Below are positions 27,218 to 34,582 of a DNA stretch of 64,000 bases, piece after piece. The notes beneath the pieces were generated by a model. It did not search any database and was not told where the DNA came from. It saw nothing but the letters and a program-made list of their open reading frames with translations. Origin of the DNA: Negativicoccus succinicivorans (GTDB taxonomy: Bacteria > Bacillota > Negativicutes > Veillonellales > Negativicoccaceae). The stretch is taken from assembly GCF_018372215.1 (NCBI RefSeq), contig NZ_JAHAJN010000004.1, forward strand, positions 48,517-112,516, given 5' to 3'. Positions within the stretch are counted from its first letter, which is position 1; every line of letters begins with the position of its first letter. A program made the position numbers and the translations under genes.

Positions 27218-27664
27218 TTATTTCTTTAATTTCGCTGCCACTTCCGGAGTTACGTCAACGATTTTTTCGTCTTTCGCTTTAGCGGCAATCTGAACCGGTT
27301 GCGCGAGGATGACATCCAGTTTCTGATCGCGCAATACTTCCTGCGTCGCTTTGTTCAAATCTTTTTGCAACGCGGCGGTCGCTTTTTCACGATCCTGCAT
27401 GTAGGACTGAATCAAGGCTTTGTATTTGCCTTGCATCGCCTGCTGCTGTTCCTGCTGCGTTTTCATTTGTTTGAGGTCCGCTTCCATAGCGCTCAGCTGC
27501 GGCGCGTACTGCTGTTCCACTTTCTGCATCTGTTGCACCATCGGCTGATATTTCGGGCTGGCCTGCAACGCCATGTCGACATTCAACACGCCGGTGCCCG
27601 CAGCGCACGCGCTCAATACCGTACCGGCCGCCAATACGGCCGTCATCATACTTGTTTTAAACAT
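27218..27664 (-). CDS. OmpH/Skp-like periplasmic chaperone, predicted lipoprotein
   Basis: The 148-aa protein has a lipobox LSAC (Cys19) at the end of a hydrophobic signal, then a long Gln/Lys-rich coiled coil (about residues 38-110) and a C-terminal LDVILAQPVQI strand typical of OmpH (Skp). Skp holds outer-membrane proteins during transit, so this supports a diderm envelope. Lipidation is unusual compared with soluble E. coli Skp. It is monocistronic, with a consensus promoter, a 5' stem-loop and its own terminator, which indicates high expression. Confidence 0.86.
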   Translation of the reverse strand: MFKTSMMTAVLAAGTVLSACAAGTGVLNVDMALQASPKYQPMVQQMQKVEQQYAPQLSAMEADLKQMKTQQEQQQAMQGKYKALIQSYMQDREKATAALQKDLNKATQEVLRDQKLDVILAQPVQIAAKAKDEKIVDVTPEVAAKLKK

Positions 27665-27686
27665 AGGGTTTCCTCCTTAGTTACTG

Positions 27687-27742
27687 CATAGTCACTACCT
27701 AGAAACTATGTACATTTTACACGAATTCGCTCTGCTTGCCAA
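27687..27742 (-). promoter_or_regulatory. promoter and 5'-terminal hairpin of the OmpH-like gene
   Basis: TTGGCA (27737-27742) and TAAAAT (27714-27719), 17-nt spacer. The predicted transcript starts at the inverted repeat CATAGT/ACTATG (27687-27710), as in the 65-aa gene. Confidence 0.65.
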
Positions 27743-27755
27743 GTCGGCCGCGCGG

Positions 27756-28361
27756 CTACACGCCTCCGAGCAACTCCCGTTCCGCCTGCTCTGCTTGCGT
27801 TGCCAGCGTTTTTTGGCGCGTTATTAGAAGTTTTGTATACTCATTTTCGGGCATGTTTTTAATGTTGATGCGCACATTGTAGAGCGCTCCGCGTATCGCG
27901 GCGGCGGCAAACAAAACGGCCAGTTCCCCGTCCGAGCGCGCGCTCGCCACGCCTTTCGCCAAAACTTGCGCCGCCAGCGGAAAAATCCGCGCGCACGCCT
28001 CGGCCAAGGCCAACGGTACTTCCGCCGCCGCGCGCGTCGCCGCTTCATTTCGCGCCGCGCGGGAAGGATCGTCTTTGGGTAAACGCCACGCGACCACGAG
28101 CGCTCCGAACGCGTCCGCGTCTTTTTGAATATAGCTCAAAACCTCGGCGCGTAAACGTTCCGCCTCGTCCCGCACCGCTTGCATATCCTCATGCGCGTCG
28201 GCATAGCGTTCATTTTTCAGCGTCAGTTCCGCGACCATTTGCGCCAACGCGACGGCCTGCGCTCCAACGAGCGCGCTGGCGCCGCCTCCACCCGGTGTCG
28301 GCGCGGCGCTCGCTAACGCGGCGGTGAATTCCGCCAGTGTCATTTGCGTGGGTTGATTCAT
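27756..28361 (-). CDS. cyclodeaminase/cyclohydrolase (FTCD C-domain) family protein
   Basis: This 200-aa all-helical protein matches the formimidoyl-THF cyclodeaminase / methenyl-THF cyclohydrolase (FchA) fold. Typical features are LAEFTAALASAAPTPGGGGASA with the glycine run that binds folate, ALAQMVAELTL, and DADAFGALVVAWRLPK. ATG 28361 has AAAGGAG 6 nt upstream. As a stand-alone single domain it probably handles one-carbon units on tetrahydrofolate. It is divergent from the DJ-1 gene. Confidence 0.87.
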   Translation of the reverse strand: MNQPTQMTLAEFTAALASAAPTPGGGGASALVGAQAVALAQMVAELTLKNERYADAHEDMQAVRDEAERLRAEVLSYIQKDADAFGALVVAWRLPKDDPSRAARNEAATRAAAEVPLALAEACARIFPLAAQVLAKGVASARSDGELAVLFAAAAIRGALYNVRINIKNMPENEYTKLLITRQKTLATQAEQAERELLGGV

Positions 28362-28430
28362 AACGACTCCTTTACGTTTTGTTTTCAGTATGCCATGCCC
28401 CCTGCCCGTTGGCAAGCATACGCATGTGTC

Positions 28431-28439
28431 TGATATAAT
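28431..28439 (+). promoter_or_regulatory. extended -10 promoter of the DJ-1 family gene
   Basis: TGATATAAT on the plus strand (TATAAT 28434-28439); a TTGGCA lies 19 nt upstream, so the -35 is doubtful. Confidence 0.55.
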
Positions 28440-28482
28440 TATTATACAGTTTGTTACGGTAGATTCGGAAAGGAGCGACACA

Positions 28483-29196
28483 ATGAACAAATACATGGTT
28501 CTATTGAGCAAAGGTTACGAAGAAACGGAAGCGTTACTGGTGGTAACGTATTTGCGCCGCGCCGGCATCGAGGTCGATACGATTTCGACAATGGACACGT
28601 TGGAAACCCTCGGCGATCACGATATCATGATCAGGGCGGATAAAAAATGGGATGAAATCCATCTGGACGATTACGCCGGCATCATTACGCCGGGCGGCAT
28701 GACCGGCTCGGAAACGCTGGCCGCCGATCCACGCGTCACCAAGGCGATCAAAGCGTTTCATGACGCGGGCAAACTGGTTGCGAGCATTTGCGCCAGCCCC
28801 ATCGTTTTACACGCCGCGGGCATTGCCAAAGACATCGAAGGCGTGTGCTACCCGGGTATGGAAGAAGCTGTCGGCTTCAAAAAAGCGCATGAAGAAATCG
28901 TCTTTTTCGATCAAAACGTGCTGACGAGCCGCGGGCCTTTGACCGCGCCCTTCTTCGCGTTGAAATTAATTGAAATCATCAAAGGCGAAGACGCGAAAAA
29001 TGATGTCGCGGGACAGATTTTGTTGCCGCGCGTCCAAGAAGCCCTCGTCGGCATGGCGCAAGGCAAATGCGCGTGCGGTACGACGGAAGGCGGCGAAAGC
29101 TGCGGTTGCGGTCATCATGAACACGCAGAAAGCTGCGGTTGCGGCCATCACGGTGACAAAAAAGGAGGCGGCTGCTGCGGTCATCATCATCACTGA
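28483..29196 (+). CDS. DJ-1/PfpI family protein with Cys/His-rich C-terminal tail
   Basis: The 237-aa protein starts at ATG 28483 after GAAAGGAG. Residues 1-185 form a DJ-1/PfpI domain with LSKGYEETEALL (Glu near the nucleophile), GGMTGSETLA and the nucleophile elbow ASICASPIVL. A tail of about 40 residues follows, rich in Cys, Gly and His. It has two SCGCGHH modules, a CACG start and a CCGHHHH end, with 7 Cys and 9-10 His. The tail looks like a metal-binding appendage. DJ-1 proteins act on glyoxals or respond to oxidants; the combination suggests a metal- or oxidant-related role (inference). Confidence 0.88.
   Translation: MNKYMVLLSKGYEETEALLVVTYLRRAGIEVDTISTMDTLETLGDHDIMIRADKKWDEIHLDDYAGIITPGGMTGSETLAADPRVTKAIKAFHDAGKLVASICASPIVLHAAGIAKDIEGVCYPGMEEAVGFKKAHEEIVFFDQNVLTSRGPLTAPFFALKLIEIIKGEDAKNDVAGQILLPRVQEALVGMAQGKCACGTTEGGESCGCGHHEHAESCGCGHHGDKKGGGCCGHHHH
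29095..29144 (+). repeat. tandem 33-nt coding repeat in the metal-binding tail
   Basis: GAAAGCTGCGGTTGCGG occurs at 29095-29111 and again at 29128-29144, encoding ESCGCG twice; a recent internal duplication. Confidence 0.8.
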
Positions 29197-29232
29197 TCGG
29201 CGCGCGCCCACTCACAATGTCATAAAAACAAT

Positions 29233-29264
29233 AAAAAAGCAGCTCCGCTGAGCTGCTTTTTTGT
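29233..29264. terminator. bidirectional terminator between DJ-1 gene and CBS gene
   Basis: Stem AAGCAGCT/AGCTGCTT flanked by A6 and T6. Confidence 0.85.
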
Positions 29265-29269
29265 TGCCT

Positions 29270-29737
29270 TCAGACGATCGGCAAATCATTTTCCCGCGCG
29301 ATTAACTCTAAAATATCCGCGCGTGAAATCATGCCGACCAGACGTTTATCTTTCACGACCGGCACATTTTTCAAATGGTCCTCGACCATCATATCCGCAA
29401 CGGTATTGGAATCGGCATCCGGCTCGACGTACTCGACTTCTTTCGTCATGATTTCTTCGGCGCGCGTCGCCAACAATTTTTGAAAGGTTTCTTCATATTG
29501 TCCGTAGCCGCTGTAGTAAAGGCTGGCGCCCAAGACATTGACATAGCGCGGCACGTGCGGACGCACTTTTTTGTACAGGAGATCCCCTTCGGAAACAATC
29601 CCGAGCAACTCGTCATCATCGCCGACAACGGGAATCGCCGTTACCTTATTGCGGACAAATAACCGGATCAACTCGTGAATCGTCGTATCTTTGCTACAGG
29701 TCAGGACATATTTACTCATGATTTCAGTTGCTTTCAT
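29270..29737 (-). CDS. CBS-domain pair protein
   Basis: The 155-aa protein consists of two CBS domains (about residues 1-60 and 90-150) and nothing else. Markers are MKATEIMSKYVLTCSKDTTI, AIPVVGDDDELLGIVSEGDLL and VPVVKDKRLVGMISRADIL. Stand-alone CBS pairs bind adenosine nucleotides (AMP, ATP, SAM or c-di-AMP in some) and act as energy sensors. Between the domains is an unusual 30-residue insert with YVNVLGASLYYSGYGQYEE. It is the last gene of the yycJ-htrA-rlmH operon, 51 nt after the M50 protease. Confidence 0.9.
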   Translation of the reverse strand: MKATEIMSKYVLTCSKDTTIHELIRLFVRNKVTAIPVVGDDDELLGIVSEGDLLYKKVRPHVPRYVNVLGASLYYSGYGQYEETFQKLLATRAEEIMTKEVEYVEPDADSNTVADMMVEDHLKNVPVVKDKRLVGMISRADILELIARENDLPIV

Positions 29738-29788
29738 AGTCGTTACCTCCTCTTACTTATATGTTCTCTTTCGTTCGCAAATTTCCTT

Positions 29789-30670
29789 TTATGCGCCGGT
29801 GAAAAGATACACGCCCACGCCGGACAACGCCGTGATCAGACCGTAAGCGATACCGATCAGCCAACGTTTCGGCGCGCTGACGGTGAAGTACCGCTGCTGC
29901 CGCGGATCGTGCCGCTGTGACCAAGTCTGCCGCGCCCGATAGATACCGAAAAACAAAATCAGAATCATCAACGGACTGAATGTATACCAGGCGGCGACGG
30001 CCATTACGATCAAACCGACCACCCATACCCACGGGGAAAGGGCGGTGACGATGCGACCGCCGTCAAGCGGTGACACCGGAATCATATTAAAGAGCGTAAT
30101 AAAAAAGCTGAAGTAGGCGATCGCCTGCACCAGTCCGGAATGGTTAACGATGCCCCAGTACAGCGCGCACAGTCCCGCCACGAGTCCGAAGAACGGACCG
30201 CCCAGCGCGACGATCGCTTCCTGCCACGCGTCTTTCGGCGGCACTTTCATGGTGATCAACGCGCCCACGAACGGGATGAACACCGGCGCCGAGACCGGCA
30301 TGCCGACCGCTTTCGCCGTGATGTAATGCCCGAACTCATGGATGGCGATCATCAGCACGATACCCGCCGCGTACTGCCAACCGTAAAACACCGCGTACGA
30401 CCAAATCATGACGAACATGGAAACGGCCGTGCCCAAAAATTTCGTATATTTAAGCGCGAACAAAAGGCTCTTGCCTTTGCTCAGCAAGAGCAGCAGCATC
30501 GCCCCCAACCCCAGACCGGCCGATTTCTGAAAGCCGTTGCCGGAGTGTTGGCGCGGCGGTTCTTGCGGAGGCCGCTCCGAGGACCATGCGCGATCTTCGA
30601 TCACTCGATATTCGCCGTCCGCGATCGGACCGTCGTCACGATCACGGCGCGGTTCATTGTAACCTGTCAT
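29789..30670 (-). CDS. site-2-protease-like M50 family metalloprotease
   Basis: The 293-aa membrane protein has zinc motif HEFGH (about residue 111) within a helix and the third ligand in SPLDGGR (about 198-204), the arrangement of rhomboid-like M50B proteases. A soluble Arg-rich N-terminus of about 50 residues precedes five to six helices. No PDZ or CBS domain is fused, but a CBS protein is encoded right after it, and some M50 proteases carry fused CBS domains. It may cleave a membrane-bound anti-sigma factor or clear signal peptides; no target is visible here. Confidence 0.86.
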   Translation of the reverse strand: MTGYNEPRRDRDDGPIADGEYRVIEDRAWSSERPPQEPPRQHSGNGFQKSAGLGLGAMLLLLLSKGKSLLFALKYTKFLGTAVSMFVMIWSYAVFYGWQYAAGIVLMIAIHEFGHYITAKAVGMPVSAPVFIPFVGALITMKVPPKDAWQEAIVALGGPFFGLVAGLCALYWGIVNHSGLVQAIAYFSFFITLFNMIPVSPLDGGRIVTALSPWVWVVGLIVMAVAAWYTFSPLMILILFFGIYRARQTWSQRHDPRQQRYFTVSAPKRWLIGIAYGLITALSGVGVYLFTGA

Positions 30671-30682
30671 AAACGGGCACCA

Positions 30683-31924
30683 TCACCCTCTGATTTTCAA
30701 AAAGTAGTAGACGCCGACGCCGACCAAAATAAGAATTAAAATAATCAACGGCACGATCGAGCGCGATCCTTCTTCATCATCGCCGAATTCGGATTCTTCC
30801 CGCGCTTTCGCAGCGGCCTCTTCGGCGCGCAGTTCCGCTTTCTCCGCGGCGACGCGAGCCGCTTCACGATCGGCGCGAATTTGTTCCGCGCGGCGCGCCA
30901 TTTCCTCTGCCGACGCCGCCTGATCGGCAGCCGCCAGCGCTTGCACCGGCGGCAGTTCCGGCAATTCTTCCGGTATATATTCTTCGCCGAGTTCCGCTTT
31001 CGCGGCCGCTTCCTCCGCCTGACGCGCCATCATTTCCCGTCGTTGCGCGGTAATATCCTGCATATCCCGGTGCAAACTTTCCACCTTGCGGCGCATGACT
31101 TCTTTGCGAATCGCCTGCAGGAAAATCTGCAACGATTCCATCGCCGTCTGCAACGTATGCGCCGCGTTCGACCGGTATTCGAGATATTTGCGATACGCCC
31201 AGAGCACCGCCTGATGGTGTCGCAAAATATCCGCCGACGCTTCGGAATGCGTATGCAGGTTGACGGCGATCTCTTTTTCTTTATTAAACATGCCGTTCAG
31301 GTGGAACGCCGCGCTGTTGATCTGCTGATACAGGTCGTTCACCCGACGCGCGAGACTTTTCAATTCCTCTTCATATAAAAGGTGCTGATTTTGCGTAAGT
31401 CCGCCCGCCAGCAGACCGTCAATGACTTCCGTCAAACCGTCGATGCCGCCCAAAAGTTGATGCGTGTTGGTCAACAATTCGCGAAAATCGCTGAGCGCCG
31501 CCTGCGTACTCGCGCGCCGCGCCGTCATATAATGGTACGCCAAATTGACTTCGCGCGCTCCGTCCGCCGTTTTCGCATAGTAATGAGGCGTCGCCGCGAA
31601 AGCCCGTCGCGTGAGATGACCGTGACGATGCGTGCGTGTTCGCGCCGCGCGCATAACCACCGGCGTTGTGACAACCGGTTGCGCCGCCAACGCCTGCGCG
31701 CGCGCGGCGAGCCATTCATCGCGCATCTCCTGCAACTGATTTTGCATCGTCAGCAGTTCTTCGCCGCTGGCCGCCGTCTGCGCGCGAAAACGTTCCGTAA
31801 ATGTCGCCTGCTGATGAGGCGCGGTGGGAAACATCGACATGATATTGGCATTGTCCTTGCGACTCTTGTCGATGATTTGCGCCCAATCTTTTCCCTGCTT
31901 GTTTTGATCCTGCTCGTTTGCCAT
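30683..31924 (-). CDS. tail-anchored coiled-coil protein of unknown function
   Basis: The 413-aa product starts at ATG 31924 after GAGGTGA. No signal peptide is present. Residues about 40-65 and 195-300 are helical, and about 285-380 is an Ala/Glu/Arg-rich coiled coil broken by a Pro/Glu stretch (EELPELPPVQ). One hydrophobic helix at the extreme C-terminus (about 393-410) anchors the protein with its bulk in the cytoplasm. I do not recognise the family. Genes for HtrA, RlmH and an M50 protease on both sides hint that it is a partner or substrate in envelope proteolysis. Confidence 0.75.
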   Translation of the reverse strand: MANEQDQNKQGKDWAQIIDKSRKDNANIMSMFPTAPHQQATFTERFRAQTAASGEELLTMQNQLQEMRDEWLAARAQALAAQPVVTTPVVMRAARTRTHRHGHLTRRAFAATPHYYAKTADGAREVNLAYHYMTARRASTQAALSDFRELLTNTHQLLGGIDGLTEVIDGLLAGGLTQNQHLLYEEELKSLARRVNDLYQQINSAAFHLNGMFNKEKEIAVNLHTHSEASADILRHHQAVLWAYRKYLEYRSNAAHTLQTAMESLQIFLQAIRKEVMRRKVESLHRDMQDITAQRREMMARQAEEAAAKAELGEEYIPEELPELPPVQALAAADQAASAEEMARRAEQIRADREAARVAAEKAELRAEEAAAKAREESEFGDDEEGSRSIVPLIILILILVGVGVYYFLKIRG

Positions 31925-31935
31925 GCCGTCACCTC

Positions 31936-32415
31936 TTACCAATGATAGGGTTCCCGATGATTAATTTTAGCGGCTCGGTAAAGTTGTTCCAATACCAGGT
32001 ACCGCGTCATTTGATGCGTAAATGTCAAAGGCGAAAGCGCCCAGCGAAACTGCGCCCGCTTGCGCACGTTCTCGCCGAGTCCGTACGCGCCGCCGATCGC
32101 CAGCGTGACTTCGCCGACGCCGTCGACCGCGAGGCTCGCGAGCTTCGCCGCGAAATCCGTCGACGACAGTTCCTTACCGTGCAAATCGAGCACGATCAGG
32201 TAATCCTGCGGACGAATATGCTGCAGCAGCGCGTTTCCTTCTTCTTCCAACTGCGCTTCGCGTTCTTTTTCGCTCGGTCGCGTCGTCGTCTTGGCTTCCG
32301 GTACCTCGATACATGTCAGTTCGCCGTACGGACGCAACCTTTTGATGTACTCCGCGCAAGCCTCTTTGAGAAAATCCTGTTTCAATTTGCCGACGCAAAG
32401 CAGACGATAGCGCAT
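31936..32415 (-). CDS. rlmH: 23S rRNA (pseudouridine(1915)-N3)-methyltransferase
   Basis: RlmH is the SPOUT methyltransferase that methylates pseudouridine 1915 in helix 69. The 159-aa protein shows LDLHGKELSS, the SAM knot motif FAIGGAYGLG in the form LAIGGAYGLGENV, and the C-terminal LSPLTFTHQMTRYLVLEQLYRA (in parts) including the TRYLVLEQLYRA ending. It shares one base with the htrA stop. The yycJ-htrA-rlmH order matches the segment downstream of walKR in Bacillus and relatives. Confidence 0.96.
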   Translation of the reverse strand: MRYRLLCVGKLKQDFLKEACAEYIKRLRPYGELTCIEVPEAKTTTRPSEKEREAQLEEEGNALLQHIRPQDYLIVLDLHGKELSSTDFAAKLASLAVDGVGEVTLAIGGAYGLGENVRKRAQFRWALSPLTFTHQMTRYLVLEQLYRAAKINHREPYHW

Positions 32416-33512
32416 CAGCGCGCCTCCTGCAACGTCACTTCGGCGGTTCGTTCCCTGCCGTCATGGCGATACCCGAGCGTAATTTTCTGCCCCGGCGCCT
32501 GCGCGTCAATTTGCTGGCGCAAGTCTTGAAGGCTCGCGATCGCCTGACCGTTCACCGCCGTCAGAAAATCGCCCGATCCTACATCGGTCATGCCGAGCGG
32601 TCCGCGCGGATCTTTTTTCACGACGAGGACACCGGTTTCGCCCGCCGGCCACTCGTAACCGTAACGAGCCGCAATGGCTTGATCGACCGCCCATACGCCT
32701 ATGTACGCGCGACGGATTTCGCCATGCGCAATCAATTCTTTTAAGATCGGCCGCGCCGCGTTGATCGGAATGGCAAAACCCAAACCTTCCACGCCGTTAT
32801 TCGCGATTTTGGCGCTGTTGATGCCGACTACCTTGCCCTCGGCATTGACCAGCGCCCCGCCGCTGTTGCCCTGGTTGATCGCCGCGTCCGTCTGAATTAA
32901 CGGATAATGCTGTTCCAGCGGATTGATCGTGCGGTTCAACGCGGAAATAACGCCGACCGTCACCGTGCCGCGCAATTCCAGCCCCAACGGATTGCCGATC
33001 GCGATCGCCGGTTCGCCGACGACCAATGAACTCGAGTCGCCGAGTTCCGCCACCGGCAACTCTTCATGTTCGATTTTAATGACGGCGAGATCGGTGGCTT
33101 CATCGCGGCCGATCACTTTGCCGGTAATCGTTTCGTTTGTCGCCAACATGACATTCACGTCATCACTTGTCCCCACCACATGGTAGTTGGTGACGATGTA
33201 TCCCCGCTTATCGAAGATGACGCCGCTGCCGACGCTTTCGCCAACCAGCACGCGCCGATTAAACATATCGCGGTCATACACTTTCGTGCTGATGCCTACT
33301 ACCGCGGGTCCCACCTGTTTGACGGCCTGCACGATCGAAGTATTGCGGACATTGGATAAAATCCGTTCTTCTTTCGGCGTATTCAAAGACTCAAAGTCGT
33401 TGCCGTCACCTTGCGGCGCCCACCAGTGGCGCCCCAAAAAGACGCCCAGCAGTACTCCGATAATGATCAGCAGGACGGCGATAATAATGATGTATTTACG
33501 ATTGTTTCGCAT
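32415..33512 (-). CDS. htrA: HtrA/DegP-like serine protease with C-terminal PDZ
   Basis: The 365-aa membrane-anchored S1C protease has one N-terminal helix (residues about 6-26), a trypsin-like domain and a PDZ domain (about 270-360). The triad is visible as NYHVVG (His), EATDLAVIKI (Asp) and GNSGGALVN (Ser). It faces the periplasm and degrades misfolded proteins. The start lies 46 nt inside the end of the yycJ-like gene with its own GAGGAG site. In Bacillus the orthologous position is htrC (yycK). Confidence 0.93.
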   Translation of the reverse strand: MRNNRKYIIIIAVLLIIIGVLLGVFLGRHWWAPQGDGNDFESLNTPKEERILSNVRNTSIVQAVKQVGPAVVGISTKVYDRDMFNRRVLVGESVGSGVIFDKRGYIVTNYHVVGTSDDVNVMLATNETITGKVIGRDEATDLAVIKIEHEELPVAELGDSSSLVVGEPAIAIGNPLGLELRGTVTVGVISALNRTINPLEQHYPLIQTDAAINQGNSGGALVNAEGKVVGINSAKIANNGVEGLGFAIPINAARPILKELIAHGEIRRAYIGVWAVDQAIAARYGYEWPAGETGVLVVKKDPRGPLGMTDVGSGDFLTAVNGQAIASLQDLRQQIDAQAPGQKITLGYRHDGRERTAEVTLQEAR

Positions 33513-34471
33513 TCTTTCTCCTCGTTCGTAACAGTTTTCGACGCGCAGCGCACATTTCCCAAAACGGCGCCGTGCTGCCAGTGAATGCCCGCCGCCTCCT
33601 CTTTAATGCCGGTGACGTTGAGCATCGTTTCCATCGCCGCGGCAACCGCCGCGCAAGTATTATTCGTTTCACTTCGGTGCGCTAAAATGACATCCATTCG
33701 CCGACCCCGATACAGACGCGCCAGCAATCGGCCGGTTTCGCCGTTCGCCAAATGGCCGCGCGCGCCCAAAATGCGCGCTTTCAAAAACGCGCTGTACGGT
33801 CCTTCGCGCAACATGACGGGATCGTGGTTAGCTTCAAGCACCAGCAGCGTAGCTTCTTGCAACGCCGCTTCCACATCGGACGACACAAAACCCAAGTCGG
33901 TGCACACCGCGGCTTTCACGCGCGTCGCGGCGAAGGTGAATCCGCCCGGATCCGCCGCGTCATGACTGATCGCGAACCGTTCCACATCCAAATCGCCGAG
34001 GGTAAACGGCCGCGTTACTTCCACAAAGCGGCGCGCGTACGTCACCGCGGTCTCGCCGAGCGCCTGAAACGTCGCGCGTGTCGTATACACCGGCAACGAA
34101 TAGCGTTTCAAAAAGGCGGCCAAACCTTTCACGTGATCGCTGTGTTCATGCGTAAGCAAAACGCCGGCCAGTTGCTCCGGATCGACATGCAATTCCGCCA
34201 GCGCCTGCGTGATACGGCGCGCGCTGATGCCGCAATCGACCAGCACCTGCGTCCGCGGCGTGCGCACTAACGTGGCATTCCCCTTGCTCGAAGAGGCCAG
34301 CGTGATCATTTCGAGTTCCGGCCGTTCCATCGCCGCCACGGTTTCCTTCGGCGCGATGCGCGGCGTGTCCTGCGCGGCGCTCTTACCCGTATTCTTTTCG
34401 CTATATTGACCGCGCCCGTTCGCAATCTCGCGCGCTAAATCTTCCAGTGTGTTGAACTGCGTTTTCGGCAA
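33467..34471 (-). CDS. YycJ/WalJ-like MBL-fold metallohydrolase with N-terminal extension
   Basis: The 334-aa protein has a metallo-beta-lactamase fold: ASSSKGNATLV, VDCGIS, the zinc motif LTHEHSDH, and later CTDLGF and LEANHD, matching the YycJ/ExoIII-like nuclease group. The translation start is TTG 34471, 7 nt after GGGGG and directly behind an extended -10 promoter, so about 48 extra residues precede the domain (Gln/Lys/Asn-rich, probably disordered). Most homologues are about 265 aa and lack this. It is the first gene of the operon through the CBS protein. Confidence 0.85.
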   Translation of the reverse strand: MPKTQFNTLEDLAREIANGRGQYSEKNTGKSAAQDTPRIAPKETVAAMERPELEMITLASSSKGNATLVRTPRTQVLVDCGISARRITQALAELHVDPEQLAGVLLTHEHSDHVKGLAAFLKRYSLPVYTTRATFQALGETAVTYARRFVEVTRPFTLGDLDVERFAISHDAADPGGFTFAATRVKAAVCTDLGFVSSDVEAALQEATLLVLEANHDPVMLREGPYSAFLKARILGARGHLANGETGRLLARLYRGRRMDVILAHRSETNNTCAAVAAAMETMLNVTGIKEEAAGIHWQHGAVLGNVRCASKTVTNEEKECETIVNTSLLSPSC

Positions 34472-34500
34472 TGTTTTCCCCCGTTCTTACATTAATTTTT

Positions 34501-34509
34501 ATTATAGCA
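34501..34509 (-). promoter_or_regulatory. extended -10 promoter of the yycJ-htrA-rlmH operon
   Basis: TGCTATAAT on the minus strand (TATAAT at 34501-34506), about 30 nt upstream of the TTG start; supports that start. Confidence 0.6.
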
Positions 34510-34540
34510 TATGCGCGGCGGCGCGAACCTTTTGCCAACC

Positions 34541-34567
34541 AAAAACAGCGGACATTGTGTCCGCTGT
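34541..34567 (-). terminator. terminator of the aminotransferase gene
   Basis: Perfect 10-bp stem ACAGCGGACA/TGTCCGCTGT, 3-nt loop, followed by T5 on the minus strand. Confidence 0.85.
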
Positions 34568-34582
34568 CTGAAGGTCATTGCT

